DNA of 64,000 nucleotides from positions 548,598 through 612,597 of the forward strand of contig NZ_CABVOU010000027.1 of assembly GCF_902500215.1 (NCBI RefSeq). Reading direction: 5' to 3'. Position numbers and translations under genes: made by a program. The notes beneath the pieces are model-generated. The model saw nothing but the letters and a program-made list of their open reading frames with translations. It made no database searches and had not been told where the DNA came from. Within the stretch, counting starts at the first letter, position 1. Each line of letters starts with the position of its first letter. This document shows positions 7,551-16,151 of the stretch, piece by piece. The DNA comes from Halomonas lysinitropha. GTDB lineage: Bacteria > Pseudomonadota > Gammaproteobacteria > Pseudomonadales > Halomonadaceae.

Positions 7551-8702
7551 TTAGAAGCTGTACATCACCATGCCCTGCAGGCGCACGGCATCGCCGTCGG
7601 CGCCATCGTGGGTTTCACGAGTATGGTAACCGGCCTCGACGCCGTAGCTGACGCGAGCAACAGGTGACCAGATGTAGTTGAGATAGATGCTTTCGACCTT
7701 GTCGGTGGAGGTGGTCGACAGCGCACCCTCGTCGACACCGTCATCCAGATCTGCCGTGGCAACTCCGTAACCCAGATTGACGTTGCCGGAGCCTGCCGCC
7801 ACGCTCGCGCCGAAGGTACCGCCCGTGCCCTCGATGCCTTCCACATCGCCGTTATTATCAATATAGCCGGCTCGACCCGGTGAGCCGTACATGTAGCCAC
7901 CCAGGCCGTCACCATGAGTGAGGGCACCGCGGATCGTGACACCATCAGCGACTTCGGCGCTGGCTTCCAGATTGATCCCCCAGGCAAACGCGTTTTCATC
8001 GTCGTCACGAGCGGTATTGTAGTATTCAATCTGGCGCATGACGGCAGAGGCGCCGTAGTTCACATTGCCGGCATCGGCATGGTAGCGCAGCGTCAGGTCG
8101 GGCAGGCTGCTCTTAACATCATCATCGACGTTGATACGGTTATCCATGTCGATATTGCTGCCGATGGTGCCCGGATCCTCCAGCGCTACCGAGAAGCCAC
8201 CGGTGGTATAGCGCAGCTGGGATTGACGCCCGATGTTGCCCTGTCCCACTTGACCCAGGAAATCAATGGTCGGCGTCATGCCGATAAAGCCGCCGAAGTT
8301 GGTCCATGTCTGGCCTGCCAGAATGCCGTTCCACTCGCCAAAGGCATGACGAAGGCGGAAGGTGTCGTTACCCGAACCGTAGAAGTCACCTTCAATGGTG
8401 GTGTTGAGGGTGCTGCCGCTCATTGGGGTGGAAGTCTTGAAGCCGATGCGGCTCTGCTTGGCATGGAAATCAGTATGTCCATCAGGACCGTCGACGCCAT
8501 CCAGGCGGATGGCGCTGTGAGCAACTGTGTTACCCATGTCGGCATCGACGTCATGGATGATGTCCAGTTTGACATAGCCATAGACGCTGGCAGTGGTGTC
8601 GCCTACCTCGAAATCGTATGCGTGCGAAGCGCTGGCTACGGCCAGGGCCAGGGCGCTGGCGGAGAAGATGGCGGTCTGCTTGAGACGATTTTGAATTGTC
8701 AC
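7551..8702 (-). CDS. DcaP-like outer-membrane porin
   Basis: A 383-residue outer-membrane protein with a signal peptide (to about residue 28, SASHA) followed by VYGYVKLDIIHDV, an AKQSRIGFKTSTP segment and FRLRHAFGEWNGILAGQTWTNF-type strands, ending in the aromatic motif MVMYSF. This architecture matches DcaP-family trimeric porins, which in Acinetobacter pass dicarboxylic acids and related compounds. The protein is strongly acidic. It has a good terminator at 7441-7467 and two tandem ACGT-N2-ACGT sites upstream, so it is probably induced by a dedicated regulator. The family call is from pattern resemblance; the substrate is not known. Confidence 0.82.
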   Translation of the reverse strand: MTIQNRLKQTAIFSASALALAVASASHAYDFEVGDTTASVYGYVKLDIIHDVDADMGNTVAHSAIRLDGVDGPDGHTDFHAKQSRIGFKTSTPMSGSTLNTTIEGDFYGSGNDTFRLRHAFGEWNGILAGQTWTNFGGFIGMTPTIDFLGQVGQGNIGRQSQLRYTTGGFSVALEDPGTIGSNIDMDNRINVDDDVKSSLPDLTLRYHADAGNVNYGASAVMRQIEYYNTARDDDENAFAWGINLEASAEVADGVTIRGALTHGDGLGGYMYGSPGRAGYIDNNGDVEGIEGTGGTFGASVAAGSGNVNLGYGVATADLDDGVDEGALSTTSTDKVESIYLNYIWSPVARVSYGVEAGYHTRETHDGADGDAVRLQGMVMYSF

Positions 8703-8765
8703 TTGCTGTTCCTTTCGATGCGCGACTGCCCCTGCGGGAGGCAGATCGATTTATTGTGATGACCT

Positions 8766-8814
8766 TGACGTAAACGTCAGGCACTCGTGCGGCATAAATC
8801 TTACGTTGACGTCA
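8766..8814 (-). promoter_or_regulatory. Tandem ACGT-N2-ACGT operator sites
   Basis: Two matching pseudo-palindromes lie 35 bases apart, centre to centre: TGACGTAAACGTCA (8766-8779) and TTACGTTGACGTCA (8801-8814), both TKACGT-N2-ACGTCA. They stand 64 and 99 bases upstream of the DcaP-like start. The form resembles the sites described for MerR-type LiuR regulators of branched-chain amino acid and acyl-CoA catabolism. A weak promoter CTGACG-17-ACAATA on the minus strand overlaps the first site. Confidence 0.5.
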
Positions 8815-8949
8815 GGTGCTAACATAGCGACCTCGATGAATTGTGACAATTGCACGATGTACCGATTGCGACAAAAGGATGAGAAATTTTTCTGTAAGGT
8901 CCGCTGGCACTATTCTTTCTTCCCGGCACCCGGGTTGCTGACCGACGCT

Positions 8950-9564
8950 CATTGCACGGCCGAGGGGTTCTGGAAGCGGATCGCTGTCATAGCCCTTATC
9001 AGCGACGATGAAGCGGCTGCGCTTGAGCGGTCTGCCTACGGGACCAGGCAGGTGGACGTGCTCCATGGTCGGGATGAAGTGCCGGTTATCCGAGTCCTGT
9101 CCCGGCGACAAGGTGAAGGTCAGCGGCCATCCATTTCGATCAGACACCATGTGGGTCTTGGTTGTCAGGCCGCCTCTGCTGCGGCCCAGGGCATGGTCTA
9201 CGGGCTCTTGGTATCCCCCTTTTTGCCGCCTCCAGAGGCGGCACGGGTAGCGCGGATCGATGTCGAATCGATCATCCAGGTGTCCAGATCCATCGGGCCA
9301 TCCTCTCGCAAGCGGAGCTGGAGATGAGCCAAGATGGCCTCGAAGGTGCCATCATCGCGCCACGAAGGAAGCGATCTTAGACAGTTTTCCAGGGACCGTA
9401 GCGCTCTGGGAGATCACGCCACTTGGCGCCCGAGCAGAGGATCCAGAAGATGCCGTTCAACACCAGGCGGTCATCGCGACGGGGCGGCCTGTCCTCTGCG
9501 GCGGTGAGACGATGTCCTCGATGAGGGCCCAGCCGTTGTCGGAGATCTCGTAGCGTCCTGCCAT
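8950..9564 (-). pseudogene. Degenerate IS5-family transposase
   Basis: Fragments of one IS5-type DDE transposase can be read on the minus strand in changing frames. It starts at 9564 ([19 protein letters not shown]), shifts frame near 9480, continues [20 protein letters not shown] to a stop codon where the family has Tyr (KTVYDRF), and shifts again near 9350. It then reads through the first catalytic region (DTWMIDST) and the second (VADKGYDS). The part carrying the catalytic Glu and the far end of the element are missing: similarity stops near 8950. With a stop, at least two frameshifts and a truncation, it is inactive. The exact right boundary is uncertain. Confidence 0.8.
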
Positions 9565-9567
9565 GGG

Positions 9568-9594
9568 TCACCTATGCTGCTGAGGCATAGGTGA
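9568..9594 (-). repeat. Perfect hairpin before the transposase start
   Basis: TCACCTATGC (9568-9577) and GCATAGGTGA (9585-9594) form a perfect 10-bp stem with a 7-base loop. On the minus strand the second arm holds AGGTGA, the ribosome binding site of the transposase remnant, three bases before its ATG. The hairpin would hide this site in transcripts entering from outside, a known way insertion sequences limit their expression. Confidence 0.6.
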
Positions 9595-9624
9595 TATTAG
9601 AAAATTCGAGTTTTCGGGCAAAGC

Positions 9625-10755
9625 CTAGCGCTTGATCCGCATGCTGGCGTAGGAAGGTTCACCCCATGCTTGCTTGAGGGCGGCCTTGGCACTAGAGACA
9701 GGCCCCTGCGCGAGCGGGTCGAAGGCGGCGGACTTCAACAGGACATCCGCGTCCTTCGTGGCAGGGATTGGCGAGAGGTCCATGGTGCCGCTGCCCAGAC
9801 GCTCGTCCCGGGGCGGCATACCGAATAACTCGCGGTAGCACTTGGAGAAATGCGGCGTGGAGACAAAGCCGCAGACAGAGGCCACATCAATGATGGAGCA
9901 GGAGGTCTGTTTGAGAAGCTGACGGGCGCGTGTCAGACGCAGCTTGAGGTAGTAGCGCGACGGCGCGCAGTGCAGATGGTTATGGAACAACCGCTCGAGC
10001 TGGCGACGCGACAGGTCGACATAGCCGGCCAGTTCGTCGAGACCGATGGGCTCCTCGAGATTGGCCTCCATCAGGGCGACGATATCCAGCAGCTTGGGCT
10101 GGGTCGTGCCCAGTACATGCTTGAGCGGCACTCGCTGATGGTCGCTCTCGCCGCGCACCCGATCGCAGATGAACATCTCCGAGATGCCGGCGGCAAGCTC
10201 TCGCCCATGATGACGGCCGATCAGGGTGAGCACCATGTCCAACGGTACGGTGCCGCCGGAGCAAGTGGCCCGGTCGCGGTCGATGGAGAACAGCTGTGGC
10301 GTCAGTATTACCCGCGGAAAGGCCTCCTGCATGGCTGCCAGGCACTCCCAGTGAACGCTCGCCTCATAGCCATCGAGCAGGCCCGCCTTGGCCAGCGCCC
10401 AGCTGCCGGTACAGATGGCACCCAGATGTCGCGGGAGGCGGGCCTGGGACTGCAGCCAGGCGATATGCTCGCGCTGAACGCTGCGGCTCGGACCGACCCC
10501 GCCACAGACGATGACCATGTCGAGACTCAATGGCACCGAGACAGCAACATCGGGAGTGACCTGCAGGCCGTCGCTGGCCTTGATCGGTTGACCATCGATG
10601 CCAAGGGTGTACCAGCGGTAGAGTTCACGCCCGGCCAGCTGGTTGGCCATGCGAAGCGGTTCGATGGCCGTGGCCAGGGAAATGAGGGTGAAGTTGTCCA
10701 GCAGGAGAAATCCGAAGGTCCGGGTTCCGTCAGGGGCATGGGGATCTTGTTGCAT
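9625..10755 (-). CDS. gbdR: GbdR-like AraC-family regulator of glycine betaine catabolism
   Basis: A 376-residue regulator of the GlxA/CdhR class: an N-terminal DJ-1/PfpI-like sensor domain (about residues 12-200; FGFLLLDNFTLISLATAIEP, ICTGSWALAKAGLLDGYEAS) and a C-terminal AraC HTH (about 230-330; LSRRQLERLFHNHL, IDVASVCGFVSTPHFSKCY). Through most of its length, including VHWECLAAMQEAFPRV and the tail ending YASMRI, it follows Pseudomonas GbdR, the activator of glycine betaine and dimethylglycine demethylation genes. No betaine genes are adjacent. The ATG at 10755 has GGGAG upstream; an in-frame alternative start lies at 10800. The family is certain; the GbdR identity is from remembered similarity. 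Confidence 0.78.
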   Translation of the reverse strand: MQQDPHAPDGTRTFGFLLLDNFTLISLATAIEPLRMANQLAGRELYRWYTLGIDGQPIKASDGLQVTPDVAVSVPLSLDMVIVCGGVGPSRSVQREHIAWLQSQARLPRHLGAICTGSWALAKAGLLDGYEASVHWECLAAMQEAFPRVILTPQLFSIDRDRATCSGGTVPLDMVLTLIGRHHGRELAAGISEMFICDRVRGESDHQRVPLKHVLGTTQPKLLDIVALMEANLEEPIGLDELAGYVDLSRRQLERLFHNHLHCAPSRYYLKLRLTRARQLLKQTSCSIIDVASVCGFVSTPHFSKCYRELFGMPPRDERLGSGTMDLSPIPATKDADVLLKSAAFDPLAQGPVSSAKAALKQAWGEPSYASMRIKR

Positions 10756-10932
10756 TGCTCTCGCTCCCAACCCCAACGTCTCTCGGGGTCGTTGTCGCAT
10801 GAGCTGGAATTATTGTTGTTATCGTCTGCATCAAGGCAGCTTCGGGACAAATCGCGAGGAAGCGTCTCTGTTTCCCTCCCACACAACCGGAGTCTAGACG
10901 GAAAACACAATCATCAACGACATAATTCATGA

Positions 10933-11235
10933 CTAATCATATTGAAAAAAGTTCCTGACAATGCGACTGATGGGAAATGACGCTGGATAGTGTTGCTGGG
11001 CAAAATCAGGAGTGCTCATCGGCATGTCCAGCGCGTTGAGCTCGTTGGAGGGGGCGATCACTGAGTCGTTTTGATCATCCGAAGCCAGGCCAGCGCCAAT
11101 GCCGATTAAGCCCGCCGCCGCACCTCCACAAAGGAAGAAAGCTAGGAAGGGGTGCCCATCGAGCAGTAACCGACCGCCAAGGACAATGAAGATGAACCAC
11201 CCTAGGAAAATCGAAAAGTAGCCGAGGAGTTTCAC
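10933..11235 (-). CDS. Small two-helix membrane protein, unknown function
   Basis: A 100-residue protein from a GTG at 11235 preceded by GGGGGA. It has two hydrophobic segments (about residues 3-22, YFSIFLGWFIFIVLGG, and 30-50, FLAFFLCGGAAAGLIGIGAG), then a polar C-terminal half. A TTG at 11295 would add 20 unlikely residues. No family recognised; base composition is lower in GC than its neighbours, compatible with acquired DNA. Confidence 0.5.
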   Translation of the reverse strand: MKLLGYFSIFLGWFIFIVLGGRLLLDGHPFLAFFLCGGAAAGLIGIGAGLASDDQNDSVIAPSNELNALDMPMSTPDFAQQHYPASFPISRIVRNFFQYD

Positions 11236-11525
11236 TCTGGTCCCCCATGCTGGGATGAATTGCGGGCTGCCTTTGATTGTAGTCCACCCGGTCAAGCGCC
11301 GGGCTAGTCTTCTCCGCCTGGGGGTTATGTGTCATCACGGCGTTATTCATTAGCAGTCGCCGGGGCGTGGCCACCGGGGCGCCCAGTTGATGGGCTGGCG
11401 TCTTGACGTGGAAAAGTGGGCGGACCGGGGTCCATAGCTTGCAGAGTGTGGGGGCGTGCGTGGGGGCGGAAGCCGTTTTACAGCATGTTCGCGCTTGTCG
11501 GGTTTCTTCAAGCCATTGATTTTCC

Positions 11526-11602
11526 TGGTGCCCCCATCAGGATTCGAACCTGAGACCTTCCCCTTAGGAGGGGGACGCTCTATCCAGCTGAGCTATGGGG
11601 GC
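11526..11602 (-). tRNA. tRNA-Arg (anticodon CCT)
   Basis: A 77-base cloverleaf on the minus strand. The acceptor GCCCCCA pairs with TGGGGGC and the CCA end is encoded. The D arm is GCTCAGCTGGATAGAGC, the anticodon stem-loop TCCCC-CTCCTAA-GGGGA has CCT as anticodon, and the T arm has GGTTCGAATCC. It reads AGG arginine codons. It is a single gene and the flanks show no integrase or att duplication. Confidence 0.97.
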
Positions 11603-11732
11603 GTAACGGGGCGCAGTATAAGCGCCTGAACCGCCGAGATAAACCCGCGGTGGGCCGGAGGCGCGCCTCCGATCATGAGTCTGCTGTGATTCCCGGGTAG
11701 AATGCGCGGCAAACCCGTGACCGGTGGCCGGC

Positions 11733-12542
11733 ATGTCTGAATCTGTTCCCCCCCTCTCGCCGGCTGGTGACCGTCATTTCGACGGACTGGCCGACAAGTT
11801 TGCCTCGAGCCTCTACGGCGGGGCCCGCGGCGAGCTGCGCCTGGCCTTGCTCGACCACCTGCTCCCCGAGATGCTCGACCTCCACCGTCAGCCGCTGCTC
11901 GACGTGGGGGGCGGCCTGGGTCAGCAGGCTGAGTGGTTCGCCGCGCGCGGCCACGCCGTGACCCTGGCCGAGCCCGCCGGTGACATGCTCGACCGGGCGC
12001 GTGAGCGTCTCACAGGCCATGAGGTGAGCCTGCTGCAGGCGCCGCTCCAGGCGTTACCCGAGCTGGCGCCAGGGCCCTGGTCGCTTATCGTCTGTCATGC
12101 CGTGCTGGAGTGGCTGGCGGATCCGCGCGGAGCCCTGGCCACCCTGGTCGGCCTGCTGGCGCCCGGGGGGCAGCTCTCACTGATGGTGTTCAACCGGGAT
12201 GCCCTCAGGCTCTCCAACGTGGTCAAGGGCAACCTGGAGAAGGCCCTGGCCGACCGGCTTGAGGGCAAGGGGCTGCGCAAGCGGTTGACGCCGATCTCGC
12301 CGCTGACCCATGGCCAGATCGAGGCCTGGAGTGCCGAGAATGGCCTGGTAATCCGCGAGGTGGCGGGCATTCGGGTCTTCGCCGACTACCTGCGCAACCC
12401 CCCGGATGACGATACCGACCGTGAGCAACTGCTGGCACTGGAGCAGCGCTACTGCCGCGTCGATCCCCATTGGCGGCTGGGCCGCTACCTGCTCTATACC
12501 CTGGAGCGCCCCATTCGCTTCTCCGAGGAGGCCGCCCTATGA
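11733..12542 (+). CDS. cmoM: tRNA 5-carboxymethoxyuridine methyltransferase
   Basis: CmoM is a SAM-dependent enzyme that methylates cmo5U34 in some tRNAs to the methyl ester. The 269-residue product has the Rossmann motif LLDVGGGLGQQAEWFA, then HAVLEWLADPRGAL and LAPGGQLSLMVFN, and ends with VFADYLRNP and LEQRYCRVDPHWRLGRY, which match E. coli CmoM (SmtA) in order. ATG at 11733 chosen; a GTG at 11724 is possible. The rsmC start overlaps its stop. The two other cmo genes (cmoA, cmoB) are about 9 kb downstream on the other strand. Confidence 0.9.
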   Translation: MSESVPPLSPAGDRHFDGLADKFASSLYGGARGELRLALLDHLLPEMLDLHRQPLLDVGGGLGQQAEWFAARGHAVTLAEPAGDMLDRARERLTGHEVSLLQAPLQALPELAPGPWSLIVCHAVLEWLADPRGALATLVGLLAPGGQLSLMVFNRDALRLSNVVKGNLEKALADRLEGKGLRKRLTPISPLTHGQIEAWSAENGLVIREVAGIRVFADYLRNPPDDDTDREQLLALEQRYCRVDPHWRLGRYLLYTLERPIRFSEEAAL

Positions 12543-13564
12543 GTGCCGAAATCCCCGTTTGTCAGCTGCTGGAGCGTCAGGGTACCGACTACCGCGGCTG
12601 GCTCTGGGTGGCGCCACCCCGTGCCGGCTGGCGGGCGGCGGGGGAGGGGAGCCTGCTCTCCGCGGATCAGGCCGTGCTCGCGGCCTGGCGGGCCCGGGGG
12701 AGGGCGGCTCACTCGCCCTTCGAGGGTGTCGAGCCGGCCCCGCCCGGGGCGGTGCTGTTCTGGCCCAAGAGCCATGCCCTGGGGGAGTGGTGGCTGCTGT
12801 GGCTCTGTGCCCACCTGCCGCCGGGGACGCCGCTGCAGCTGGTGGGCGAGAACCAGGGCGGTATCAAGCGGGTCCTCAAGGCGCTGGCAGCCCTGGGGCT
12901 GGGGTGTCGCAAGCTGGACAGCGCTCGCCGCTGCGGCCTCTATGCGACCCGCCTGGACCGGGTGGGTATCGATCCGGACGCCGTCTGGACCGCCTTTGAG
13001 GCCGATCTGGGAGACGAGAGTCTGCGTCTGGTCAGCCATCCGGGCGTCTTTGGCCACGGCAAGCTGGACGAGGGCACCCGGCGGCTGCTGGAGCAGTTGC
13101 CGGCATACCTGCAGAAGGATCATGCGGGGAGCGGCGATGTTTTGGGCGATGTTCTGGATATCGGCTGCGGCGACGGCATCCTGGCGGCCTGGTTGGCCCG
13201 GCACGGTGGGCGGGTTACGGCGGCGGATGTGAGCCACTTTGCAGTGGAGGCCACTCGGCGCACCCTGTCGGCCAACCGTCTCAACGGTGAGGTCCTGGCG
13301 GGCGATGTCTACTCGGCACTGGGAGGGCGTCGCTTCGACGCCATCGTCAGCAACCCGCCCTTCCATCAGGAACGGGCGATCGACTATGGCCCGGCGGGGC
13401 GACTGATCCTCGAAGCTCCCGACCACCTGAGGCCCGGGGGCCAGCTGCTGCTGGTGGCCAACGCCTTCCTGCCCTATCCGGACCTGCTGGAGCGTGCCTT
13501 TGGCGCCTTCGAGGTGCTGGCCGACGACCGGCGCTTCCGGGTCTATCGGTCCGTAAAGGGCTGA
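12539..13564 (+). CDS. rsmC: 16S rRNA m2G1207 methyltransferase
   Basis: RsmC methylates the exocyclic amine of G1207 in 16S rRNA using SAM. The 341-residue product has the two-domain form of this family: a degenerate N-terminal methyltransferase-like half (FWPKSHALGEWWLLWLC, LVGENQGGIKR) and a catalytic C-terminal half with VLDIGCGDGILAAWLA and the N6/N2-type motif SNPPFHQ. The ATG overlaps the cmoM stop (ATGA), making a two-gene RNA methyltransferase operon. Confidence 0.9.
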   Translation: MSAEIPVCQLLERQGTDYRGWLWVAPPRAGWRAAGEGSLLSADQAVLAAWRARGRAAHSPFEGVEPAPPGAVLFWPKSHALGEWWLLWLCAHLPPGTPLQLVGENQGGIKRVLKALAALGLGCRKLDSARRCGLYATRLDRVGIDPDAVWTAFEADLGDESLRLVSHPGVFGHGKLDEGTRRLLEQLPAYLQKDHAGSGDVLGDVLDIGCGDGILAAWLARHGGRVTAADVSHFAVEATRRTLSANRLNGEVLAGDVYSALGGRRFDAIVSNPPFHQERAIDYGPAGRLILEAPDHLRPGGQLLLVANAFLPYPDLLERAFGAFEVLADDRRFRVYRSVKG

Positions 13565-14089
13565 TCAGGCCCGCGGATCGCGATAGGCGATCTCGGTGAT
13601 CACGTAGGTGGTTTCGCCCCCCGGGGCGGCCACCGTCACCTCGTCGTCCAGTGCCCGGCCGAGCAGGGCCTTCGCCAGCGGCGCGTCGACGCTGATCCAG
13701 CGTTTCGTCGTGTCGGTCTCGTCGTGGCCGACCAGGCGGATGTGCATCTCCTCGCCTTCCTCGTCCTCCAGGGTGACGAAGGCGCCGAAGAAGACCTTGC
13801 CGGTGTCCTCCGGCAGACGGTCCACCACCGTGAGCTCGTCGAGGCGCTTGGTCAGGTAGCGGATGCGGGCGATGACCCGGTTGAGCTCCTTCTTGTTGTA
13901 GGTGTAGTCGGCATTCTCACTGCGGTCGCCCAGTGCCGCCGCCTCGCCCACCTTGGTGGAGAGGGCGGGGCGCTTGACCCGCGAGAGGTGGTCGAGGATG
14001 CCGCGCAGCCGCTCGGCTCCCTCGGCGGTGATCAGGTTGCTCTTGGGTTCCTGGCGCGGGTCCTTGGCGGGGTCTCGCCAGCGCGTCAT
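13565..14089 (-). CDS. greB: Transcription elongation factor GreB
   Basis: GreB binds the RNA polymerase secondary channel and stimulates cleavage of backtracked transcripts. The 174-residue product has the N-terminal coiled coil with GDRSENADYTYNKKELNRV, the acidic tip region required for cleavage, and the C-terminal FKBP-like domain with GKVFFGAFVTLEDEEGEE and SVDAPLAKALLG. The YNKK and KVFFGA spellings separate GreB from GreA. The ATG at 14089 has AAAGG upstream; an ATG at 14104 with GAGGAA is an equally usable start adding MKGRN. It is convergent with rsmC with no gap. Confidence 0.93.
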   Translation of the reverse strand: MTRWRDPAKDPRQEPKSNLITAEGAERLRGILDHLSRVKRPALSTKVGEAAALGDRSENADYTYNKKELNRVIARIRYLTKRLDELTVVDRLPEDTGKVFFGAFVTLEDEEGEEMHIRLVGHDETDTTKRWISVDAPLAKALLGRALDDEVTVAAPGGETTYVITEIAYRDPRA

Positions 14090-14261
14090 GTTGCGGCCTT
14101 TCATGGCGTTCCTCGCAGTCTTGTGTCTGGGCGAACATACGCCGCGCGAGCGATGCAGCCAAGTCGGTGTGTGGCTGGGCAAGCGAGCGTCAACGCGTCT
14201 GCGGTTGGCATTCTCCGCCCGGGTCACGATAATAGTGGCTTTGTGCGATCCGGAGACCGGC

Positions 14262-14912
14262 ATGAGCGAGAAACGCCCGCCCGCGGACGAACAGGATCTG
14301 GCCCTCCCGTCGCCCTTCACGGTTGCCGACGTGGATCTTGCCGAGCGTCGCTGCCTGCACCAGGGCTTCTTTCGGCTTGAGGAGCTTCATCTGCGTCATC
14401 GCCTCTTCGAGGGCGGCTGGAGCGGCAGGGTGGTGCGCGAGGTGCATCATCGGCACGATGCCGTGGGGGTGCTGCTCTACGACATCGAGCGTGACGCCGT
14501 GGTGTTGGTCGAACAGTTTCGCCCCGGTGCTCTCGACGACCCCGACTCTCCCTGGAAAGTGGAGGTGGTGGCCGGGCTGGTCAAGCCCGGCGAGAGTGTC
14601 GCCGAGGTGGCGCGCCGCGAGACCCTGGAGGAGGCCGGTTGCGATGTGGGTGAGCTGATCGAGTTGCACACCTACTACCCAAGCCCCGGGGCCTGCGACG
14701 AGCGGGTTACCCTGTTCTGTGGCCTGGTCGACAGCCGTGGTCTCGGCGGGGTGCATGGACTCGACGAAGAACACGAGGACATCCGCGTGCATGTGCTACC
14801 GTTTATCCGAGCCTGGGAGTTGCTGCAGGCCGGTCGACTCGACAATGCCATGAGCCTGATCGCCTTCTACTGGCTGGCCGGTGAACGCGCATCGTTGCGA
14901 GCGAGGAGGTAG
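14262..14912 (+). CDS. nudF: ADP-ribose pyrophosphatase (Nudix)
   Basis: NudF hydrolyses ADP-ribose to AMP and ribose-5-phosphate. The 216-residue product has a complete Nudix box (GX5EX7REXXEEXG) read from GLVKPGESV to ETLEEAG, preceded by VVLVEQFRPGAL and followed by YYPSPGACDERVTLFCG, typical of the ADP-ribose subfamily. It heads a nudF-yqiB-cpdA operon with a 1-base gap to yqiB, the same order as in E. coli, where yqiA and parE follow; here those two are found 8 kb further on. Confidence 0.9.
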   Translation: MSEKRPPADEQDLALPSPFTVADVDLAERRCLHQGFFRLEELHLRHRLFEGGWSGRVVREVHHRHDAVGVLLYDIERDAVVLVEQFRPGALDDPDSPWKVEVVAGLVKPGESVAEVARRETLEEAGCDVGELIELHTYYPSPGACDERVTLFCGLVDSRGLGGVHGLDEEHEDIRVHVLPFIRAWELLQAGRLDNAMSLIAFYWLAGERASLRARR

Positions 14913-14913
14913 C

Positions 14914-15360
14914 GTGCCGAGAAATGCCTATGTCACCGACCTGAAGACGCTACAGGGCGAGTGTACCGCCAACTTCATCCGGCTGACCCGGCTGCTGGGC
15001 GACCTGGAGGTCGGCGAGACCCGTGAGGTCGAGCTGGTCACTCATGGTCGGCGGGTGGGCGAACTGTGCCTCAAGCTCCAGGAGCGGGCCCCTTACACCA
15101 GTATTGTGCGGGTCTCCCAGCGCGGCATCCTCGATTCGCTGATCGAAACCCCGCGCATGCGGGTGCATCTTTACCACGATGTGCGCATGGCCGAGGTCAC
15201 CGATTTCCAGCGCCAGCGTCACTTCGACGGCCGCTATCGCTATCCCAACTCGAGCATGCACCAGCCCGACGAAAAGCTGCAGCTCAACCGTTTTCTCGGC
15301 GAGTGGCTGGACCATGGTCTGGCTCATGGCCACTCCCTGGATCTGCCCCAACTGCCCTGA
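14914..15360 (+). CDS. yqiB: DUF1249 protein YqiB
   Basis: A 148-residue conserved protein of the DUF1249 family (YqiB), of unknown biochemical role. The conserved family segments are visible: YVTDLKTLQGECTANFIRL near the N-terminus and RYPNSSMHQPDEKLQLNRFL near the C-terminus. The GTG at 14914 is fixed by GAGGAGGT four bases upstream. Position between nudF and cpdA is conserved in gammaproteobacteria, suggesting a link to nucleotide metabolism, but this is unproven. Confidence 0.88.
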   Translation: MPRNAYVTDLKTLQGECTANFIRLTRLLGDLEVGETREVELVTHGRRVGELCLKLQERAPYTSIVRVSQRGILDSLIETPRMRVHLYHDVRMAEVTDFQRQRHFDGRYRYPNSSMHQPDEKLQLNRFLGEWLDHGLAHGHSLDLPQLP

Positions 15361-16151
15361 TGAAGAAAGCTTCCCTGGTGAAGAAAGCCCCGCTGACGCG
15401 ATTGGCTCAGATCACCGACTTCCACCTGCAGGCCGATCCCGAGGCTCGCGGTCGGTCGGGCTCTCCGCTGCGTCAGCTGGAGGCCGTGGTAGCGGCGGTG
15501 AATCGGCAGCGGCCGTCGCTGGTGCTGGTCACCGGTGACATCAGCCAGGATGAAACGGCAGCCTCCTACCGGCTGGCGGAGCACGCGCTGTCACGTCTCG
15601 AAGCGCCCTGGTACTGGCTACCCGGCAACCACGACCAGCCGGCGCTGATGGAAGAGTGCCGTGAGCTTCACGATGAGGTGGACCTGGGCCGCTGGCGGGT
15701 GCTGCTGCTGGATACCCACGTCAGCGGTCAGCCGCACGGCGAGTTGGGCGAGGCGGCCCTGGCCACCCTGGACGAGCGTCTGGCGACCGACGACCGGCCG
15801 ACCCTGCTGGCGATGCACCATCCGCCCCTGCCCGTCGGCACGGCCTGGCTCGACGAGATCGGCCTGGTTGACGGCGAGGCCTTCTGGCGTGTGGTTGCTC
15901 CCCATTGCCAGGTCAAGGCGGTGATCTTCGGCCATGTCCACCAGTCCTTTCACGCTGTTCAGGTCCTGGCCGACGGTGAGGTGCTGGCGTATGGCTGCCC
16001 CTCCACCGTTGACCCTTTCCTGCCCGGCTCGGCGACCTTTGCCCTCGACGAGGCCTCGCGCCCGGGCTATCGCCTTATCGAGCTCAGTGATATTGAACTG
16101 GAGACCTGGGTGGAGCGCGTCGACATCCGAGTGCTGAATAGCCAAAGTTGA
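15360..16151 (+). CDS. cpdA: 3',5'-cyclic-AMP phosphodiesterase
   Basis: CpdA hydrolyses cAMP and so damps CRP signalling. The 263-residue calcineurin-like metallophosphoesterase shows all metal-ligand motifs in order: ITDFHL, TGDIS, LPGNHD, MHHPPLP and IFGHVHQ. The ATG at 15360 overlaps the yqiB stop by one base (TGATG), so it is co-translated. It begins with a Lys-rich stretch (MKKASLVKKAP). The last gene of the nudF-yqiB-cpdA operon; an A/T-rich stretch follows it. Confidence 0.9.
   Translation: MKKASLVKKAPLTRLAQITDFHLQADPEARGRSGSPLRQLEAVVAAVNRQRPSLVLVTGDISQDETAASYRLAEHALSRLEAPWYWLPGNHDQPALMEECRELHDEVDLGRWRVLLLDTHVSGQPHGELGEAALATLDERLATDDRPTLLAMHHPPLPVGTAWLDEIGLVDGEAFWRVVAPHCQVKAVIFGHVHQSFHAVQVLADGEVLAYGCPSTVDPFLPGSATFALDEASRPGYRLIELSDIELETWVERVDIRVLNSQS

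Noticed and set aside
8806..9327. 173-residue plus-strand open frame
   Set aside because: Antisense to the IS5-type transposase remnant, whose DDE motifs are readable on the minus strand.
11075..11374. 99-residue minus-strand open frame
   Set aside because: It overlaps the small two-helix membrane gene in another frame; the latter has a coherent hydrophobic pattern and a ribosome binding site.
11526..11602. tRNA-Arg as an integration site for a genomic island
   Set aside because: No integrase gene, no direct repeat of the tRNA 3' end and ordinary core genes on one side; nothing shows an island here.
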